Shown: positions 1 through 8,939 of the stretch, one piece after another
Layout: each line of letters opens with the position of its first letter
Numbering within the stretch: the first letter of the stretch is position 1
NCBI GenBank assembly: GCA_002159065.1
Contig: LZRV01000027.1
Coordinates: 1 to 40,698 of the forward strand
Reading direction: 5' to 3'
Length of the DNA stretch: 40,698 nt
Origin: Paenibacillaceae bacterium ZCTH02-B3
GTDB taxonomy: Bacteria > Bacillota > Bacilli > Paenibacillales > Paenibacillaceae
The notes under the pieces: generated by a model
The model's database searches: none
Seen by the model: only the letters and a program-made list of their open reading frames with translations
What the model was told of the DNA's origin: nothing
Program-made: the position numbers and the translations under genes

Positions 1-526
1 TTTTCGCACGGTGCCCGCCGTTGAAGATGCCGTCGCCGTCTGGCGGTTCCCCGGCCTGCTGATCATCCGGGTGCAGGAATATCCCGAAGTGGCCCTGGAG
101 ATTTCCCCGGCTGGAAGCCTCGGGATCGTGCTGGCCAACGGCCTGACCGTTCCCCCTTCGGGCACCCTTGTGCCGGACAAGCCCGTGCTGACCGGCTGGA
201 ATCCCGACGATCCGAACCGCCTGGCCCTCGCCCGGGAGCTGGGCCGGATCCCGCCGGAACTGCTGAACGACGTGTCGGAAATCGTGCCGGACCCGTCCAA
301 CGCGTATCCGGACCGGATCCGGATCTATACCCGTTCCCGTTTTGAAGTGGTGACGACGGTATCCAAGCTAAAGGAAAAACTTCCCTACCTTGATGAAATC
401 GTGGAAAACCGGGAACCCGGACTCCTCACCATGCTGGAAGCGGACACCTACACCCCGTTTTCCGCGCTGCAGACCCCTACCGAAGACCCAGACGGCTCGC
501 CGCCCGAGGCCGAAAAAACCGAATGA
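1..526 (+). CDS. divIB: Cell-division protein DivIB/FtsQ, C-terminal part (5' end outside window)
   Basis: The frame is already open at the window edge and ends at TGA 524-526. The visible part (about 170 residues) carries the late POTRA signature (PAVEDAVAVWRFPG followed by LLIIRVQEYPEVAL), then the beta domain and a short acidic, proline-containing tail. DivIB is a single-pass membrane protein of the divisome that works with FtsL and DivIC to control septal peptidoglycan synthesis. The membrane segment and the cytoplasmic part lie upstream and are not visible. A GTG at 11 is internal to the domain, so it is not the real start. In B. subtilis divIB also lies upstream of ftsA, but with ylxW, ylxX and sbp between them; those genes are absent here. 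Confidence 0.85.
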   Translation, partial: FRTVPAVEDAVAVWRFPGLLIIRVQEYPEVALEISPAGSLGIVLANGLTVPPSGTLVPDKPVLTGWNPDDPNRLALARELGRIPPELLNDVSEIVPDPSNAYPDRIRIYTRSRFEVVTTVSKLKEKLPYLDEIVENREPGLLTMLEADTYTPFSALQTPTEDPDGSPPEAEKTE

Positions 527-687
527 CGTAAGGATTTGGGCACTACCAAACGGCCGAAAAGAATGATAACATTCAAATTATGACCACAAACATCTCGCAT
601 TCCCGGGCGCTCCCCCGCACAAGGGCGAAATCCCAAAAAAATTGTAGAAACAAAGAGGGAAAAAACCTCGCACGTGGAATTAAGTTA

Positions 688-707
688 AGGAAAAAGCCCT
701 TTTTCCT
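688..707 (+). other. A/T-rich hairpin in the 214-bp divIB-ftsA gap
   Basis: AGGAAAAA (688-695) and TTTTTCCT (700-707) form a perfect 8-bp stem with a GCCC loop, 20 bases before the ftsA ribosome binding site. The run of T in the right arm could make it a weak terminator of the divIB transcript, or the stem may tune ftsA translation. I find no convincing promoter in the gap (527-740), although ftsAZ has its own promoters in B. subtilis. Confidence 0.4.
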
Positions 708-740
708 GCACTTTCATCGTTCTTCGGGAGGTGCCACCGT

Positions 741-1979
741 TTGAGCAACAGCGACCTCATCGTCAGCCTGGACATTGGAACGTCCAAGGTCCGGGTGATT
801 ATCGGGGAAATCAGCGACGGGGCCATCAACATCATCGGCGTCGGGTCGGCGGATTCGGAAGGGATCCGCAAGGGCGCCATTGTCGATATCGATCGAACCG
901 TGCAATCCATCCGCAACGCGGTGGACCATGCGGAGCGGATGGTTGGAATTTCCATCGACGAAGTCTACGTCGGCATCGACGGCAGCCATATCGCCCTGCA
1001 ATCCAACCACGGCGTGGTCGCCGTCTCCAACGAGGACCGGGAAATCGGCGACGAGGATATCGAACGGGTCCTGCAGGCGGCCAGGGTGGTGGCGCTGCCT
1101 CCCGAGCGGGAAATCATCGGGCTTGTGCCAAAGCAGTTTTTCGTGGACGGCCTGGATTCGATCCAAGACCCCCGCGGCATGATCGGCGTGCGGCTGGAAG
1201 TGGAATGCACGCTCATTACCGGTTCCAAGGCGGCCATACATAACCTGATGCGCTGCGTGGAGAAAGCCGGCCTCCGCATCGCCGGCATCATCCTCATGTC
1301 CCTTGCTTCCGGCATGATGACGCTGACCAAGGACGAGAAGCAGATGGGAACCGTTCTCGCCGACATCGGAGCGGGCACGACGACGCTGGCCGTCTTCGAC
1401 GGCGGCAGCCTGGCGGCGGTGTCCACCCTGCCGATCGGAGGCGATTACGTCACCAGCGACATTTCCTACGGATTCAAGACGCAAACGGAGCACGCCGAGA
1501 AAATCAAGCTGAAGTTCGGCTGCGCCCGGACCGAAGACGCGGACAAAAACCTCAAGTTCAAGGTGACGCGGGTCGGCAGCAACCAGGAAAGCGAATTCAA
1601 CCAGTACGAGCTGGCGGAGATCATCGAACCCCGCATGCAGGAAATTTTCCAGATGATCCGCCAGGAGGTCCGCCGGCTCGGGTATCTGGAGAAAATCAAC
1701 GGGTACGTGCTCACCGGCGGTTCCGTCTCCATGCCGGGGGTGCTGCAGCTCGCGCAAGCGGAACTGGAGTCGAACGTGCGCATCGCCGTTCCGGAATACA
1801 TCGGCGTGCGCGATCCGTCCTACACCAACGGCGTCGGCATCATCCAATACGTCGCCAAATATGTGCGGACACGCACGGCGGTCGCCAGCCGGCGGCCTGC
1901 AAGGGGCCGAAGTCAGTCGGGCGCGTCGCGTCCCGGTTTCTTGGAATGGGTGAAGAACCTGTTCAGGGAATTCATCTGA
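741..1979 (+). CDS. ftsA: Cell-division protein FtsA (actin-like membrane tether for FtsZ)
   Basis: FtsA is an actin-fold ATPase that anchors FtsZ filaments to the membrane. The 412-residue product has the phosphate-1 motif [15 protein letters not shown] near the N-terminus, phosphate-2 [13 protein letters not shown] around residues 208-220, and the adenosine motif [11 protein letters not shown] near residue 325. The C-terminus [14 protein letters not shown] is the expected amphipathic membrane-targeting helix, after a basic linker. The TTG start at 741 is chosen because GGGAGGTG lies 7 bases upstream and the first residues match the family start. Length is close to that of other Firmicute FtsA proteins. 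The gene is followed after 55 bases by ftsZ, the usual pair. Confidence 0.97.
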   Translation: MSNSDLIVSLDIGTSKVRVIIGEISDGAINIIGVGSADSEGIRKGAIVDIDRTVQSIRNAVDHAERMVGISIDEVYVGIDGSHIALQSNHGVVAVSNEDREIGDEDIERVLQAARVVALPPEREIIGLVPKQFFVDGLDSIQDPRGMIGVRLEVECTLITGSKAAIHNLMRCVEKAGLRIAGIILMSLASGMMTLTKDEKQMGTVLADIGAGTTTLAVFDGGSLAAVSTLPIGGDYVTSDISYGFKTQTEHAEKIKLKFGCARTEDADKNLKFKVTRVGSNQESEFNQYELAEIIEPRMQEIFQMIRQEVRRLGYLEKINGYVLTGGSVSMPGVLQLAQAELESNVRIAVPEYIGVRDPSYTNGVGIIQYVAKYVRTRTAVASRRPARGRSQSGASRPGFLEWVKNLFREFI

Positions 1980-2034
1980 TCGCCGCCCGCGTTTCTTCAT
2001 CCATTCAAGTCCTTTGACGAGGGGAGAAAGCGCA

Positions 2035-3186
2035 ATGTTGGAATTTGACCTGGAATCCGAATCGCTCGCCAAGATCAAGGTGATCGGGGTCGGCGGCGGC
2101 GGCAGCAACGCGGTCAACCGGATGATCGAAAGCGGCGTCAGGGGCGTGGAATTCATCACCGCCAACACCGATGCCCAGGCCCTTCAGATGACCCGGGCCG
2201 AGCTCAAGCTTCAGCTGGGGGACAAGCTCACCCGCGGCCTGGGCGCGGGCGGCAATCCCGAAATCGGCAAGAAGGCCGCCGAAGAGTCCCGCGAAGCGAT
2301 TTTCAACTCGCTGCGGGGCGCGGACATGGTGTTCGTGACGGCCGGCATGGGCGGCGGAACGGGCACGGGCGCGGCGCCCGTGATCGCCGGGGTGGCGCGG
2401 GAATGCGGCGCGCTCACCGTCGGCGTCGTGACCCGGCCTTTCACGTTTGAGGGCCGGAAGCGGGCCATGCAGGCCGAGATGGGCATCGAGGCGCTGCGGG
2501 AGAACGTGGACACGCTGATCGTCATCCCCAACGACCGCCTGCTGGAAATCGTCGACAAGAAAACCCCCATGGTGGAAGCCTTCCGCGAGGCGGACAACGT
2601 GCTTCGCCAGGCGGTGCAGGGCATCTCCGACCTGATCGCCGTGCCGGGACTCATCAACCTCGATTTCGCCGACGTGAAGGCGATCATGACCGAGCGCGGA
2701 TCCGCGCTCATGGGCATCGGCGTGGCGTCCGGGGAGAACCGCGCCGCCGAGGCGGCCCGCAAGGCGATCATGAGCCCGCTCCTCGAGACCTCCATCAACG
2801 GCGCCCGCGGCATCATCATCAACATCACCGGCGGTCCCAACCTGTCCCTGTACGAGGTCAACGAGGCGGCGGAAATCGTCGTCTCCGCTTGCGACCCGGA
2901 CGTGAACATGATCTTCGGCGCCAGCATAGACGACACCATGTCGGACGACATCAAGGTGACGGTCATCGCCACCGGTTTCGAACCCAAACCATCGACATCG
3001 CGCCGGCTGACGGGAGCGGGGGCGGCGCTCGAGCACGCCGCGGCTTCGGAGGTGCGCCCGGCCACGGGCCTGCGGCCTTTCGGCCAGGCTACCATTTCCA
3101 GCGACCAGCTGGACATTCCCGCGTTCCTGCGCAACCGCCAGCGCAACGGGGAACCGCCCCGCAACGATCCGCGGCAGGACCGCTGA
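2035..3186 (+). CDS. ftsZ: Cell-division GTPase FtsZ
   Basis: FtsZ is the tubulin-like GTPase that forms the cytokinetic ring. The 383-residue product starts [23 protein letters not shown], has the tubulin signature [10 protein letters not shown] around residue 106, the T7-loop region [11 protein letters not shown], and the conserved C-terminal peptide [11 protein letters not shown] that binds FtsA and SepF. That peptide is followed by a basic tail. The ATG at 2035 is preferred over upstream in-frame starts because GAGGGGAG lies 8 bases before it and the protein then starts as in other Firmicutes. It is probably cotranscribed with ftsA, and its transcript ends at the terminator 3223-3270. Confidence 0.98.
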   Translation: MLEFDLESESLAKIKVIGVGGGGSNAVNRMIESGVRGVEFITANTDAQALQMTRAELKLQLGDKLTRGLGAGGNPEIGKKAAEESREAIFNSLRGADMVFVTAGMGGGTGTGAAPVIAGVARECGALTVGVVTRPFTFEGRKRAMQAEMGIEALRENVDTLIVIPNDRLLEIVDKKTPMVEAFREADNVLRQAVQGISDLIAVPGLINLDFADVKAIMTERGSALMGIGVASGENRAAEAARKAIMSPLLETSINGARGIIINITGGPNLSLYEVNEAAEIVVSACDPDVNMIFGASIDDTMSDDIKVTVIATGFEPKPSTSRRLTGAGAALEHAAASEVRPATGLRPFGQATISSDQLDIPAFLRNRQRNGEPPRNDPRQDR

Positions 3187-3222
3187 GACGTTCGGCCTTA
3201 ATATATATCCTTCAGGCAATAC

Positions 3223-3270
3223 GCCTTTGCTCCTCGCCCGTCCGTGCGGCGAGGCGCGAAGGCTTTTTTT
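3223..3270 (+). terminator. Rho-independent terminator after ftsZ
   Basis: A two-part stem, GCCTT (3223-3227) with AAGGC (3259-3263) outside and CCTCGCC (3232-3238) with GGCGAGG (3248-3254) inside, is followed directly by seven T (3264-3270). It separates the vegetative ftsAZ transcript from the sporulation genes. Confidence 0.85.
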
Positions 3271-3400
3271 GTTTCCGCGGAATGACAAAGAGCGTTCCGG
3301 AATAGAACATGAAATGAGATTTTTCGCGCCCGGCCGCCGCGAACCTTCCCCGGGACGGTCCGCGCCGGCGACAAAAAAACAGTGAAAAAGCCCTGCAGGA

Positions 3401-3434
3401 TTAGACAGACTCCGCATGGGCCGGCATGTATACT
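3401..3434 (+). promoter_or_regulatory. Candidate Spo0A-activated spoIIG promoter with 22-bp spacer
   Basis: TTAGAC (3401-3406) and TATACT (3429-3434) are separated by 22 bp. The spoIIG promoter of B. subtilis is known for the same wide spacing and is activated by Spo0A~P bound over the -35 region. TTAGACA (3401-3407) differs by one base from the 0A box in reverse orientation (TTCGACA). The predicted start falls about 55 bases before the spoIIGA GTG. A second clear 0A box is not seen. Confidence 0.55.
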
Positions 3435-3495
3435 GGACTGGGTTCGATCAACCGCGTTCCGAAGAGTTTCGGACGGACAAAGGCTGGGGTCCGGT

Positions 3496-4623
3496 GTGGC
3501 GATCTACGCGGACGTCGTATTTCTGACCAACTGGCTTGCGGACGGCGCCATTCTGCTCACCGCCGCCAGGATCGGCCGGCAACGCCCCTCCCCGGCGAGG
3601 GTGGCCCTGGCCGCCGCGCTGGGAGCCGCGTACGCGGCGGCCGTATTCGCGGCGGACGTCCCGCTTCTTTACGGCTTCGGCGCGAAGGCCGCCGTCGCCG
3701 CGCTCATGGTCACCGTCGCCTTCGGCTTCGGCCATCCGCTTCGCTGGACAAGACAGCTGGCCGTATTTCTCGCCGTCAGCTTCGCCGTCACCGGCGGCGT
3801 GGTGGGGCTCGCCTTTTTGCTGGGTTCCGCCGATCCCCTCCGCGTCGCCGCACCCCGCGCGGAAGAAGACGGGCTGCTCCTGGAATGGCAACTGGCGCCG
3901 GTCCTTGTGGCCCTCTTTTTCGTTTTTTCTCTGTGGCTATACCGCGGCGTTGCGTCCCACGGGCAAAAAAGCAAGTCCCTGGAGGCGCATCTGGTGCCGG
4001 TACGCATCGAAGCGGACGGCGAAGCCGTAAGCTGCCGCGGGCTGGTGGACACCGGCAACCGGCTGTACGAACCGCTCACCGGAATTCCCGTCATGGTCGC
4101 GGAGGCTGCGATGTGGCGGGACCGGCTCCCGGAAGGCTGGGCGGAACGGCTGCGCGCGGAACCCGCCGACCGGCTGGTCGGCGAACTGGACGGACTTCCG
4201 GACGAAGCCTTCCCCTGGAAAGACCGCCTGCGCCTTTTGCCCTACCGAAGCGTGGGAGGAGAAGTCCGGATCATGCTGGCGTTCCGGCCGGACGCGGTGG
4301 AAATCGTCCTGCCGGACGGGCGCGTCGTCCGGTCGACGCGGGTGCTGGTCGGTCTGGAGGGCGGAAGCCTGTCCCCCGACGGAGCCTATCGGGCCGTCGT
4401 CCACCCGGATTTGGCCGCCGTCGGGGAAGCGTCCGGAGATTCGCTCCGGAAGGCGCCTGGCGGGCCGTCCGGGACGCGGCCGGGAGAGCCGGCCGCGGAA
4501 ATCCGGAAACCGTCCGGCGGGCCGGCTGTGGAGCCATTCCGGAAGCCGTCCGGCAACCCGTCCGCGGAGCCGCCCCGGAAGCCGTCCGGCGAGCCGCCCG
4601 CCTCTTCCATCCGGTCCGCATGA
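3496..4623 (+). CDS. spoIIGA: SpoIIGA, membrane aspartic protease that processes pro-sigma-E
   Basis: SpoIIGA is a septal membrane protease that cleaves pro-sigma-E after a forespore signal (SpoIIR). The 375-residue product has about five hydrophobic helices in its first 155 residues, then a cytoplasmic protease domain with the catalytic motif LVDTGN near residue 185. The GTG at 3496 gives the family-typical start ([18 protein letters not shown]). The frame is open further upstream, but that part has no homologous character and would precede the predicted transcription start. The last 65 or so residues are unusual: a proline/glycine-rich tail with repeated RKPSG units, beyond the normal end of the family. 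TGA 4621-4623 overlaps the spacer holding the sigE ribosome binding site, so the two genes form the usual spoIIG operon. Confidence 0.93.
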   Translation: MAIYADVVFLTNWLADGAILLTAARIGRQRPSPARVALAAALGAAYAAAVFAADVPLLYGFGAKAAVAALMVTVAFGFGHPLRWTRQLAVFLAVSFAVTGGVVGLAFLLGSADPLRVAAPRAEEDGLLLEWQLAPVLVALFFVFSLWLYRGVASHGQKSKSLEAHLVPVRIEADGEAVSCRGLVDTGNRLYEPLTGIPVMVAEAAMWRDRLPEGWAERLRAEPADRLVGELDGLPDEAFPWKDRLRLLPYRSVGGEVRIMLAFRPDAVEIVLPDGRVVRSTRVLVGLEGGSLSPDGAYRAVVHPDLAAVGEASGDSLRKAPGGPSGTRPGEPAAEIRKPSGGPAVEPFRKPSGNPSAEPPRKPSGEPPASSIRSA

Positions 4624-4639
4624 CAGGAGGTTTTTGCCC

Positions 4640-5380
4640 ATGGTCCTGATGATCTCGTTCCCCGCGAAGTGGAAACTGCTGGCCCAGCTCACCCTCTACC
4701 GCCTGCTGATCCGGCTCGGCTGGAAGAGCCCGGAAGTATACTACATCGGCGGCAGCGAAGCGCTTCCCCCTCCCCTGACGCGCGAGGAGGAAGAGTACCT
4801 GCTGGCCCGCCTTCCGTCCGGCGACTCCGCCATCCGCGCCATGCTGATCGAGCGAAACCTGCGCCTCGTAGTGTACATTGCCCGAAAATTCGAAAACACG
4901 GGCGTGCACATCGAAGACCTCATTTCCATCGGCACAATCGGGCTGATCAAGGCGGTCAACACCTTCGACCCCGACAAGAAGATCAAGCTGGCCACCTACG
5001 CTTCCCGCTGCATCGAAAACGAAATTCTCATGTACCTCAGGCGCAACAGCAAAACCCGCACGGAAGTGTCCTTTGACGAGCCGCTCAACGTGGACTGGGA
5101 CGGCAATGAGCTGCTCCTTTCGGACGTGCTGGGCACGGAAAACGACGCGATTTACCGGAACATCGAGGAGCAGGTGGACCGCAAGCTGCTGTACAAAGCC
5201 CTGTCCAAGCTGAGCGAGCGGGAGCGGATGATCATGGAACTGCGCTTCGGGCTCGCCGACGGGGAGGAGAAGACCCAGAAGGACGTGGCCGACCTGCTCG
5301 GCATTTCGCAGTCGTACATTTCCCGCCTGGAAAAACGCATCATCAAGCGGCTCCGCAAGGAATTCAACAAGATGATGTAG
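4640..5380 (+). CDS. sigE: Sporulation sigma factor E precursor (mother cell)
   Basis: Sigma-E directs early mother-cell transcription. The 246-residue protein keeps an N-terminal pro-sequence of about 34 residues with an amphipathic helix, and cleavage is expected at [14 protein letters not shown] by analogy with B. subtilis. Region 2 ([16 protein letters not shown], then [17 protein letters not shown] and [20 protein letters not shown]) and region 4 ([22 protein letters not shown]) are intact. ATG 4640 lies 9 bases after CAGGAGG (4624-4630). A TTG two codons earlier is too close to that site. It is translated from the spoIIGA-sigE transcript. Confidence 0.98.
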   Translation: MVLMISFPAKWKLLAQLTLYRLLIRLGWKSPEVYYIGGSEALPPPLTREEEEYLLARLPSGDSAIRAMLIERNLRLVVYIARKFENTGVHIEDLISIGTIGLIKAVNTFDPDKKIKLATYASRCIENEILMYLRRNSKTRTEVSFDEPLNVDWDGNELLLSDVLGTENDAIYRNIEEQVDRKLLYKALSKLSERERMIMELRFGLADGEEKTQKDVADLLGISQSYISRLEKRIIKRLRKEFNKMM

Positions 5381-5416
5381 CCCCTTCGCCGGCCGGCGCG
5401 CGGTCCGCCGGTCCCG

Positions 5417-5445
5417 GAATAAAACCCCCTCCCCCGGGGATACTT
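5417..5445 (+). promoter_or_regulatory. Sigma-F-like promoter of sigG
   Basis: GGGGATACTT (5436-5445) fits every position of the sigma-F -10 consensus GGNRANANTW. GAATA (5417-5421), 14 bp upstream, is one base from the -35 consensus GYWTA. In B. subtilis sigG (spoIIIG) is transcribed by sigma-F, so position and function agree. The predicted start is near 5452. Confidence 0.6.
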
Positions 5446-5470
5446 TACAGTAACGCTGTTCCCGGGAGGG
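5427..5470 (+). promoter_or_regulatory. Hairpin able to mask the sigG ribosome binding site
   Basis: CCCTCCC (5427-5433) is complementary to GGGAGGG (5464-5470), which is the sigG Shine-Dalgarno. The stem can extend by GGG (5436-5438) with CCC (5461-5463) across a two-base bulge. The left arm lies upstream of the predicted sigma-F start, so only read-through RNA from sigE would contain both arms. Confidence 0.5.
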
Positions 5471-5479
5471 ACCTACGCC

Positions 5480-6271
5480 TTGACCCGCAACAAAGTGGAG
5501 ATTTGTGGTGTCGACACTTCCAAGCTTCCCGTCCTCACCAACGCCGAAATGAGGGAACTGTTCATCGCGCTGCAGACCGGCGGGGAGCAGGAAGCCCGGG
5601 AAGCCCGCGAAAAGCTGGTCAACGGAAACCTGCGGCTGGTGCTCAGCATCATCCAGAGGTTCAACAACCGGGGAGAATATGTGGACGATCTGTTCCAGGT
5701 CGGCTGCATAGGTCTCATGAAAGCCATCGACAACTTCGACCTCAGCCAGAACGTGCGTTTTTCCACCTATGCGGTGCCGATGATCATCGGCGAAATCCGC
5801 CGCTACCTCCGCGACAACAATCCCATCCGCGTCTCCCGCAGCCTGCGGGACGTCGCCTACAAGGCCCTGCAGGTGCGGGACACGCTGACAAGCCGCCACT
5901 GCCGGGAACCCACGATCAAGGAAATTTCCGAAGAGATGAACGTGCCCCAGGAAGACATCGTGTTCGCCCTGGACGCCATCCAGGACCCCGTTTCCCTGTT
6001 CGAGCCGATTTACCACGACGGGGGAGACCCCATCTACGTGATGGACCAGATCAGCGACGAGCGCAACAAGGATTCCCGCTGGATCGAAGGCATCGCCCTG
6101 CGGGAAGCGATGCGGAAGCTGGGACGGCGGGAGAAGATGATTTTGTCCATGCGGTTCTTCGAGGGCAAAACGCAGATGGAAGTGGCCGACGAAATCGGCA
6201 TCTCCCAGGCCCAGGTGTCCCGGCTGGAGAAGTCGGCCATCCAGCAGATGCAAAGACATGTGAAGATGTGA
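5480..6271 (+). CDS. sigG: Sporulation sigma factor G (late forespore)
   Basis: Sigma-G drives late forespore transcription after engulfment. The 263-residue product is typical along its whole length: MTRNKVEICGVDTSKLPVL at the N-terminus, region 2 (NGNLRLVLSIIQRF, DDLFQVGCIGLMKAIDNF, FSTYAVPMIIGEIRRYLRDN), region 3 (RVSRSLRDVAYKAL) and region 4 with the helix-turn-helix QMEVADEIGISQAQVSRLEK. The start is TTG 5480, 9 bases after GGGAGGG. A non-ATG start, a partly non-consensus promoter and a masked ribosome binding site all fit low, delayed expression. It is followed by its own terminator. Confidence 0.98.
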   Translation: MTRNKVEICGVDTSKLPVLTNAEMRELFIALQTGGEQEAREAREKLVNGNLRLVLSIIQRFNNRGEYVDDLFQVGCIGLMKAIDNFDLSQNVRFSTYAVPMIIGEIRRYLRDNNPIRVSRSLRDVAYKALQVRDTLTSRHCREPTIKEISEEMNVPQEDIVFALDAIQDPVSLFEPIYHDGGDPIYVMDQISDERNKDSRWIEGIALREAMRKLGRREKMILSMRFFEGKTQMEVADEIGISQAQVSRLEKSAIQQMQRHVKM

Positions 6272-6276
6272 AGCGA

Positions 6277-6301
6277 AGCCGGGCCGAGATGCCCGGCTTT
6301 T
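6277..6301 (+). terminator. Terminator after sigG
   Basis: AGCCGGGC (6277-6284) pairs with GCCCGGCT (6291-6298), and is followed by a T-rich stretch (6298-6301 and beyond). It starts only 5 bases after the sigG stop codon. Confidence 0.75.
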
Positions 6302-6400
6302 CCATTGTTGCGCCGGGCCGTCCGTTTCCCGTTCAAGATTGCGGAACCGGTCTCATATACATGGGGTATGGGCGACGGTCGGGAAAGGCGGGGCGGCGGC

Positions 6401-6682
6401 ATGAAGATTTCCGACTTCCAGACGAAGGACGTCATCAACATCGTGGACGGCAAAAAGCTGGGGCAAATCGGCGATCTGGAACTCGATCTGCGCCACGGGC
6501 GCATCGAGGCCATCGTCATCCCGGCGCCCGGCCGTTTTTTCGGCCTGATCGGGGGCGGCAGCGACGTCGTGATCCCGTGGCAGAACATCGTCAAGATCGG
6601 GGAAGATGTGGTGCTCGTGCGGCTGGGCGACACGGCGGGAACCGGACGCGGCCCGACCGGGGCCGGCGGCGATGCGCGCTGA
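6401..6682 (+). CDS. ylmC: YlmC/YmxH-family sporulation protein (PRC-barrel)
   Basis: The 93-residue product starts MKISDFQTKDVINIVDGKKLGQI and has the PRC-barrel-like pattern DLELDLRHGRIEAIVIPAPGR then VVIPWQNIVKIGEDVVLVRL, the signature of the YlmC/YmxH family found in endospore formers. The molecular role is unknown. The frame is open upstream to a TTG at 6305, but ATG 6401 matches the family start. The ribosome binding site there is weak (purine-rich AAAGGCGGGG). A CATATAC/ATACAT stretch at 6353-6363 faintly recalls a sigma-E -10, but I see no proper -35. In B. subtilis ylmC lies at the same place. Confidence 0.88.
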   Translation: MKISDFQTKDVINIVDGKKLGQIGDLELDLRHGRIEAIVIPAPGRFFGLIGGGSDVVIPWQNIVKIGEDVVLVRLGDTAGTGRGPTGAGGDAR

Positions 6683-6691
6683 GGGACGATG

Positions 6692-6700
6692 TGGTAAACT
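6692..6700 (+). promoter_or_regulatory. Possible extended -10 promoter before pgeF
   Basis: TGGTAAACT (6692-6700) has the TGn extension and a usable -10. The region 17 bases upstream carries no recognisable -35. It would start the pgeF-ylmE-sepF-ylmG-ylmH transcript about 50 bases before the pgeF start. Confidence 0.3.
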
Positions 6701-6756
6701 GACCTTGCCGGTGCAATCGGCCGCAACATTCGCGCCCTACGGAGGAGAAAAATCGC

Positions 6757-7698
6757 ATGGAACCTTTCGCGCCGGTCGTCCGCCCGGAAGACGGCGGCCG
6801 GCATGAAGGCCGGGAACGGAACGAGGGAACCGCGACAGCCGGGACGGAAAACGGGGAAAAGGGGCGGCCCATGCCCGTCCCTGTGCCATTGCTGGCGGAC
6901 CTGCGCCCCTGGCGGCGTTTCGCGGGGCTGGAAGCGGGTTTTTCCACCCGCTTGGGCGGCTCGAGCGGGGCCCCCTGGCATTCGCTGAACACGGGGCTGC
7001 ACGTCGGCGACGATCCCGACGCCGTGATCCGCAACCGCCGGAGCATCGCCGGACGGATCGGCTGGCCGTTCGAGGCGTGGACAAGCGTTTCGCAGGTGCA
7101 CGGAAACCGCGTGTACAGGGTGACGGCGGCGGTCCGGGGCAGGGGACGGGAACGGCAGGAAGACGCCGCCGCCGAAGCGGACGCCCTGATCACCGACGTT
7201 CCCGGCTTGCTTCTTGTGATGTATTACGCCGATTGCGTGCCAGTTTATTTTTACGATCCCGAACACGAAGCCGTCGGACTGGCCCACGCCGGCTGGAAGG
7301 GCATCGCCCTGGACGTGGTCGGGGAAACGGTGCGGGCGATGGAGGCGGCCTTCGGTTCCCGTCCGGACCGCCTTTACGCCGCCATCGGACCGTCCATCGG
7401 CCCCTGTTGCTATGAAGTGGACGAACCGGTGCTTCAGCGCCTCCTGCCGCTGGCGGAGAGCCTGCGGAAGTTTGGCGGCTCCGGCGGGGAAGCCCTGACG
7501 GTGCCCGCCCGGCCCGGCCGCGCGGGGGCAAACTTGAAAGAATTCGCCCGGCGGCTTATGATGAAAGCAGGAATTTTGCCGAGCCGCATCGAAATCTCGA
7601 GATGGTGCACCGGCTGCCGCACCGATCTGTTTTTTTCCCACAGGCGGGAAGGCGGAAGAACCGGCAGGATGGCGGCCTGGCTCGGCATAAGGCCCTGA
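6757..7698 (+). CDS. pgeF: Peptidoglycan editing factor / multicopper-like purine nucleoside phosphorylase family protein (YlmD)
   Basis: This 313-residue protein belongs to the YfiH/LACC1/DUF152 family. Members are zinc-dependent enzymes acting on nucleosides, and E. coli PgeF removes wrongly incorporated L-Ser from peptidoglycan precursors. The expected metal ligands are His115 (QVHGN), Cys160 (YYADCVP) and His177 (AHAGWKG), and AIGPSIGPCCYEV follows. ATG 6757 lies 9 bases after GGAGGAG. This start adds about 45 residues of low-complexity, charged sequence before the conserved domain; an in-frame ATG near residue 39 is an alternative. It precedes ylmE, as in many Firmicutes. Confidence 0.93.
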   Translation: MEPFAPVVRPEDGGRHEGRERNEGTATAGTENGEKGRPMPVPVPLLADLRPWRRFAGLEAGFSTRLGGSSGAPWHSLNTGLHVGDDPDAVIRNRRSIAGRIGWPFEAWTSVSQVHGNRVYRVTAAVRGRGRERQEDAAAEADALITDVPGLLLVMYYADCVPVYFYDPEHEAVGLAHAGWKGIALDVVGETVRAMEAAFGSRPDRLYAAIGPSIGPCCYEVDEPVLQRLLPLAESLRKFGGSGGEALTVPARPGRAGANLKEFARRLMMKAGILPSRIEISRWCTGCRTDLFFSHRREGGRTGRMAAWLGIRP

Positions 7699-7715
7699 TG
7701 TCGAGGTGAACGCCG

Positions 7716-8498
7716 TTGACGCTGGCCAGGAACTTCGCGGTCCGGCTCGCGGAGGTGGAACGCCGGATCGCCGAAGCTTGCCGGCGCGCCGGGCGAAGCC
7801 GCGGCGAGGTGAACGTCATCGCCGTCACCAAGTACGTGACCGCCGACGAAGCCGTCCGTCTGGTGGAAGCCGGCATCGTCCACATCGGCGAGAACCGCTG
7901 GCCCGACGCCAGGGAGAAGGCGGAGAAACTGGCGGGGCGCGCCACGCTGCATTTCATCGGCACGCTCCAGACCCGCAAGGTCAGGCACGTGGTCGGACGT
8001 TTCCAGTACATTCACTCGCTGGACCGCCTGTCCCTCGCGGAAGAGATCGAGAAGCGGGCGGCCGCCCTGGGCGTCGCCGTTCCCTGTTTCCTGCAGGTGA
8101 ACGTGTCCGGGGAGGCAACGAAGCACGGCGTGGCGCCGGAAGAGCTGTTTCGGCTGGCGGAGGGCCTGCGCGGGCTGTCCCATGTCAGGCCGGTGGGGCT
8201 GATGACCATGGCGCCCCACGAAAGCGACCCGGAGCGGACAAGACCCGTGTTCCGGGAGCTAAGGCGGTTGCTTGCGGAGCTGAACGCGCGGGCGATTTTG
8301 GACCACGAACTCACGGAACTGTCCATGGGCATGTCCAACGATTTTGAAGTCGCCGTGGAGGAAGGCGCGACCTGGGTGAGGCTCGGCGGCGTGCTGGTCG
8401 GACAGGCCGGTCCGGCCGGGGACGGCGCCGAAGGCGCGCCCGCTTCGGGCGACGGGGAAAGGAGCGGCGAATCATGGGAGTCATCAACCGCTTTTTGA
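7716..8498 (+). CDS. ylmE: YggS/PROSC-type pyridoxal-phosphate homeostasis protein
   Basis: The 260-residue product is an alanine-racemase-fold PLP-binding protein; the family keeps free PLP and related vitamers in balance. The PLP lysine is in [10 protein letters not shown] (near residue 39). Other family blocks are [47 protein letters not shown] and [23 protein letters not shown]. The start is TTG 7716 with GAGGTGAA 5 bases upstream. The C-terminus is extended by about 25 Gly/Ser/Glu-rich residues that overlap the first 25 bases of sepF. Usual family length is about 225-235 residues. Confidence 0.94.
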   Translation: MTLARNFAVRLAEVERRIAEACRRAGRSRGEVNVIAVTKYVTADEAVRLVEAGIVHIGENRWPDAREKAEKLAGRATLHFIGTLQTRKVRHVVGRFQYIHSLDRLSLAEEIEKRAAALGVAVPCFLQVNVSGEATKHGVAPEELFRLAEGLRGLSHVRPVGLMTMAPHESDPERTRPVFRELRRLLAELNARAILDHELTELSMGMSNDFEVAVEEGATWVRLGGVLVGQAGPAGDGAEGAPASGDGERSGESWESSTAF

Positions 8499-8935
8499 GC
8501 TATTTCGGGCTGCAGGAAGAGGTGGAAGTGCAGGGCCGTCTGGCGGACGATCCGGAAGAGCGGGATCTTCCCGTCTATCCGCAGGAGCCGCGGGAGGCCC
8601 GCAGGGCATCCGGCAACAAGAACAACGTCGTCAGCCTGCACGCGGCGAAAACGATGCGCATGGTGCTCTCCGAACCGCGCACCTATGACGAGGCGCAGGA
8701 AATCGCCGACCATCTCAAGTTCCGGCGGTCCGTGGTCGTCAATCTGCAGCGGGTGCGCCGGGAGCACGCGGTGCGCATTGTCGATTTCCTGAGCGGCACC
8801 GTCTACGCGCTGAACGGGCGCATTGCGAAGCTCGGACCGCTCATCTTCCTGTGCACGCCCGACAACGTGGAAGTCACGGGAACGATCGCGGAGCTGGAGG
8901 AGACGGAGGAGATCGATTTTCCCAAATTGAGGTGA
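8474..8935 (+). CDS. sepF: Cell-division protein SepF
   Basis: SepF polymerises into arcs that bind FtsZ and the membrane and can replace FtsA as anchor in Gram-positives. The 153-residue product begins with the amphipathic membrane helix [14 protein letters not shown], then a charged linker, then the conserved domain ([63 protein letters not shown]). ATG 8474 has AAAGGAG 9 bases upstream. The start lies inside the end of ylmE (25-bp overlap), which suggests translational coupling. Confidence 0.97.
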   Translation: MGVINRFLSYFGLQEEVEVQGRLADDPEERDLPVYPQEPREARRASGNKNNVVSLHAAKTMRMVLSEPRTYDEAQEIADHLKFRRSVVVNLQRVRREHAVRIVDFLSGTVYALNGRIAKLGPLIFLCTPDNVEVTGTIAELEETEEIDFPKLR

Positions 8936-8939
8936 ACCC

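Noticed and set aside
530..564. A sigma-H-like promoter before ftsA (AAGGATTT at 530-537 and AAAGAAT at 558-564)
   Set aside because: The boxes are separated by about 20 bases, too far for sigma-H, although a sigma-H promoter exists at this place in B. subtilis.
7716..8939. The ylmE-sepF overlap as an unusual gene fusion
   Set aside because: The frames differ and sepF has its own ribosome binding site. A 25-base overlap of neighbouring operon genes is ordinary.
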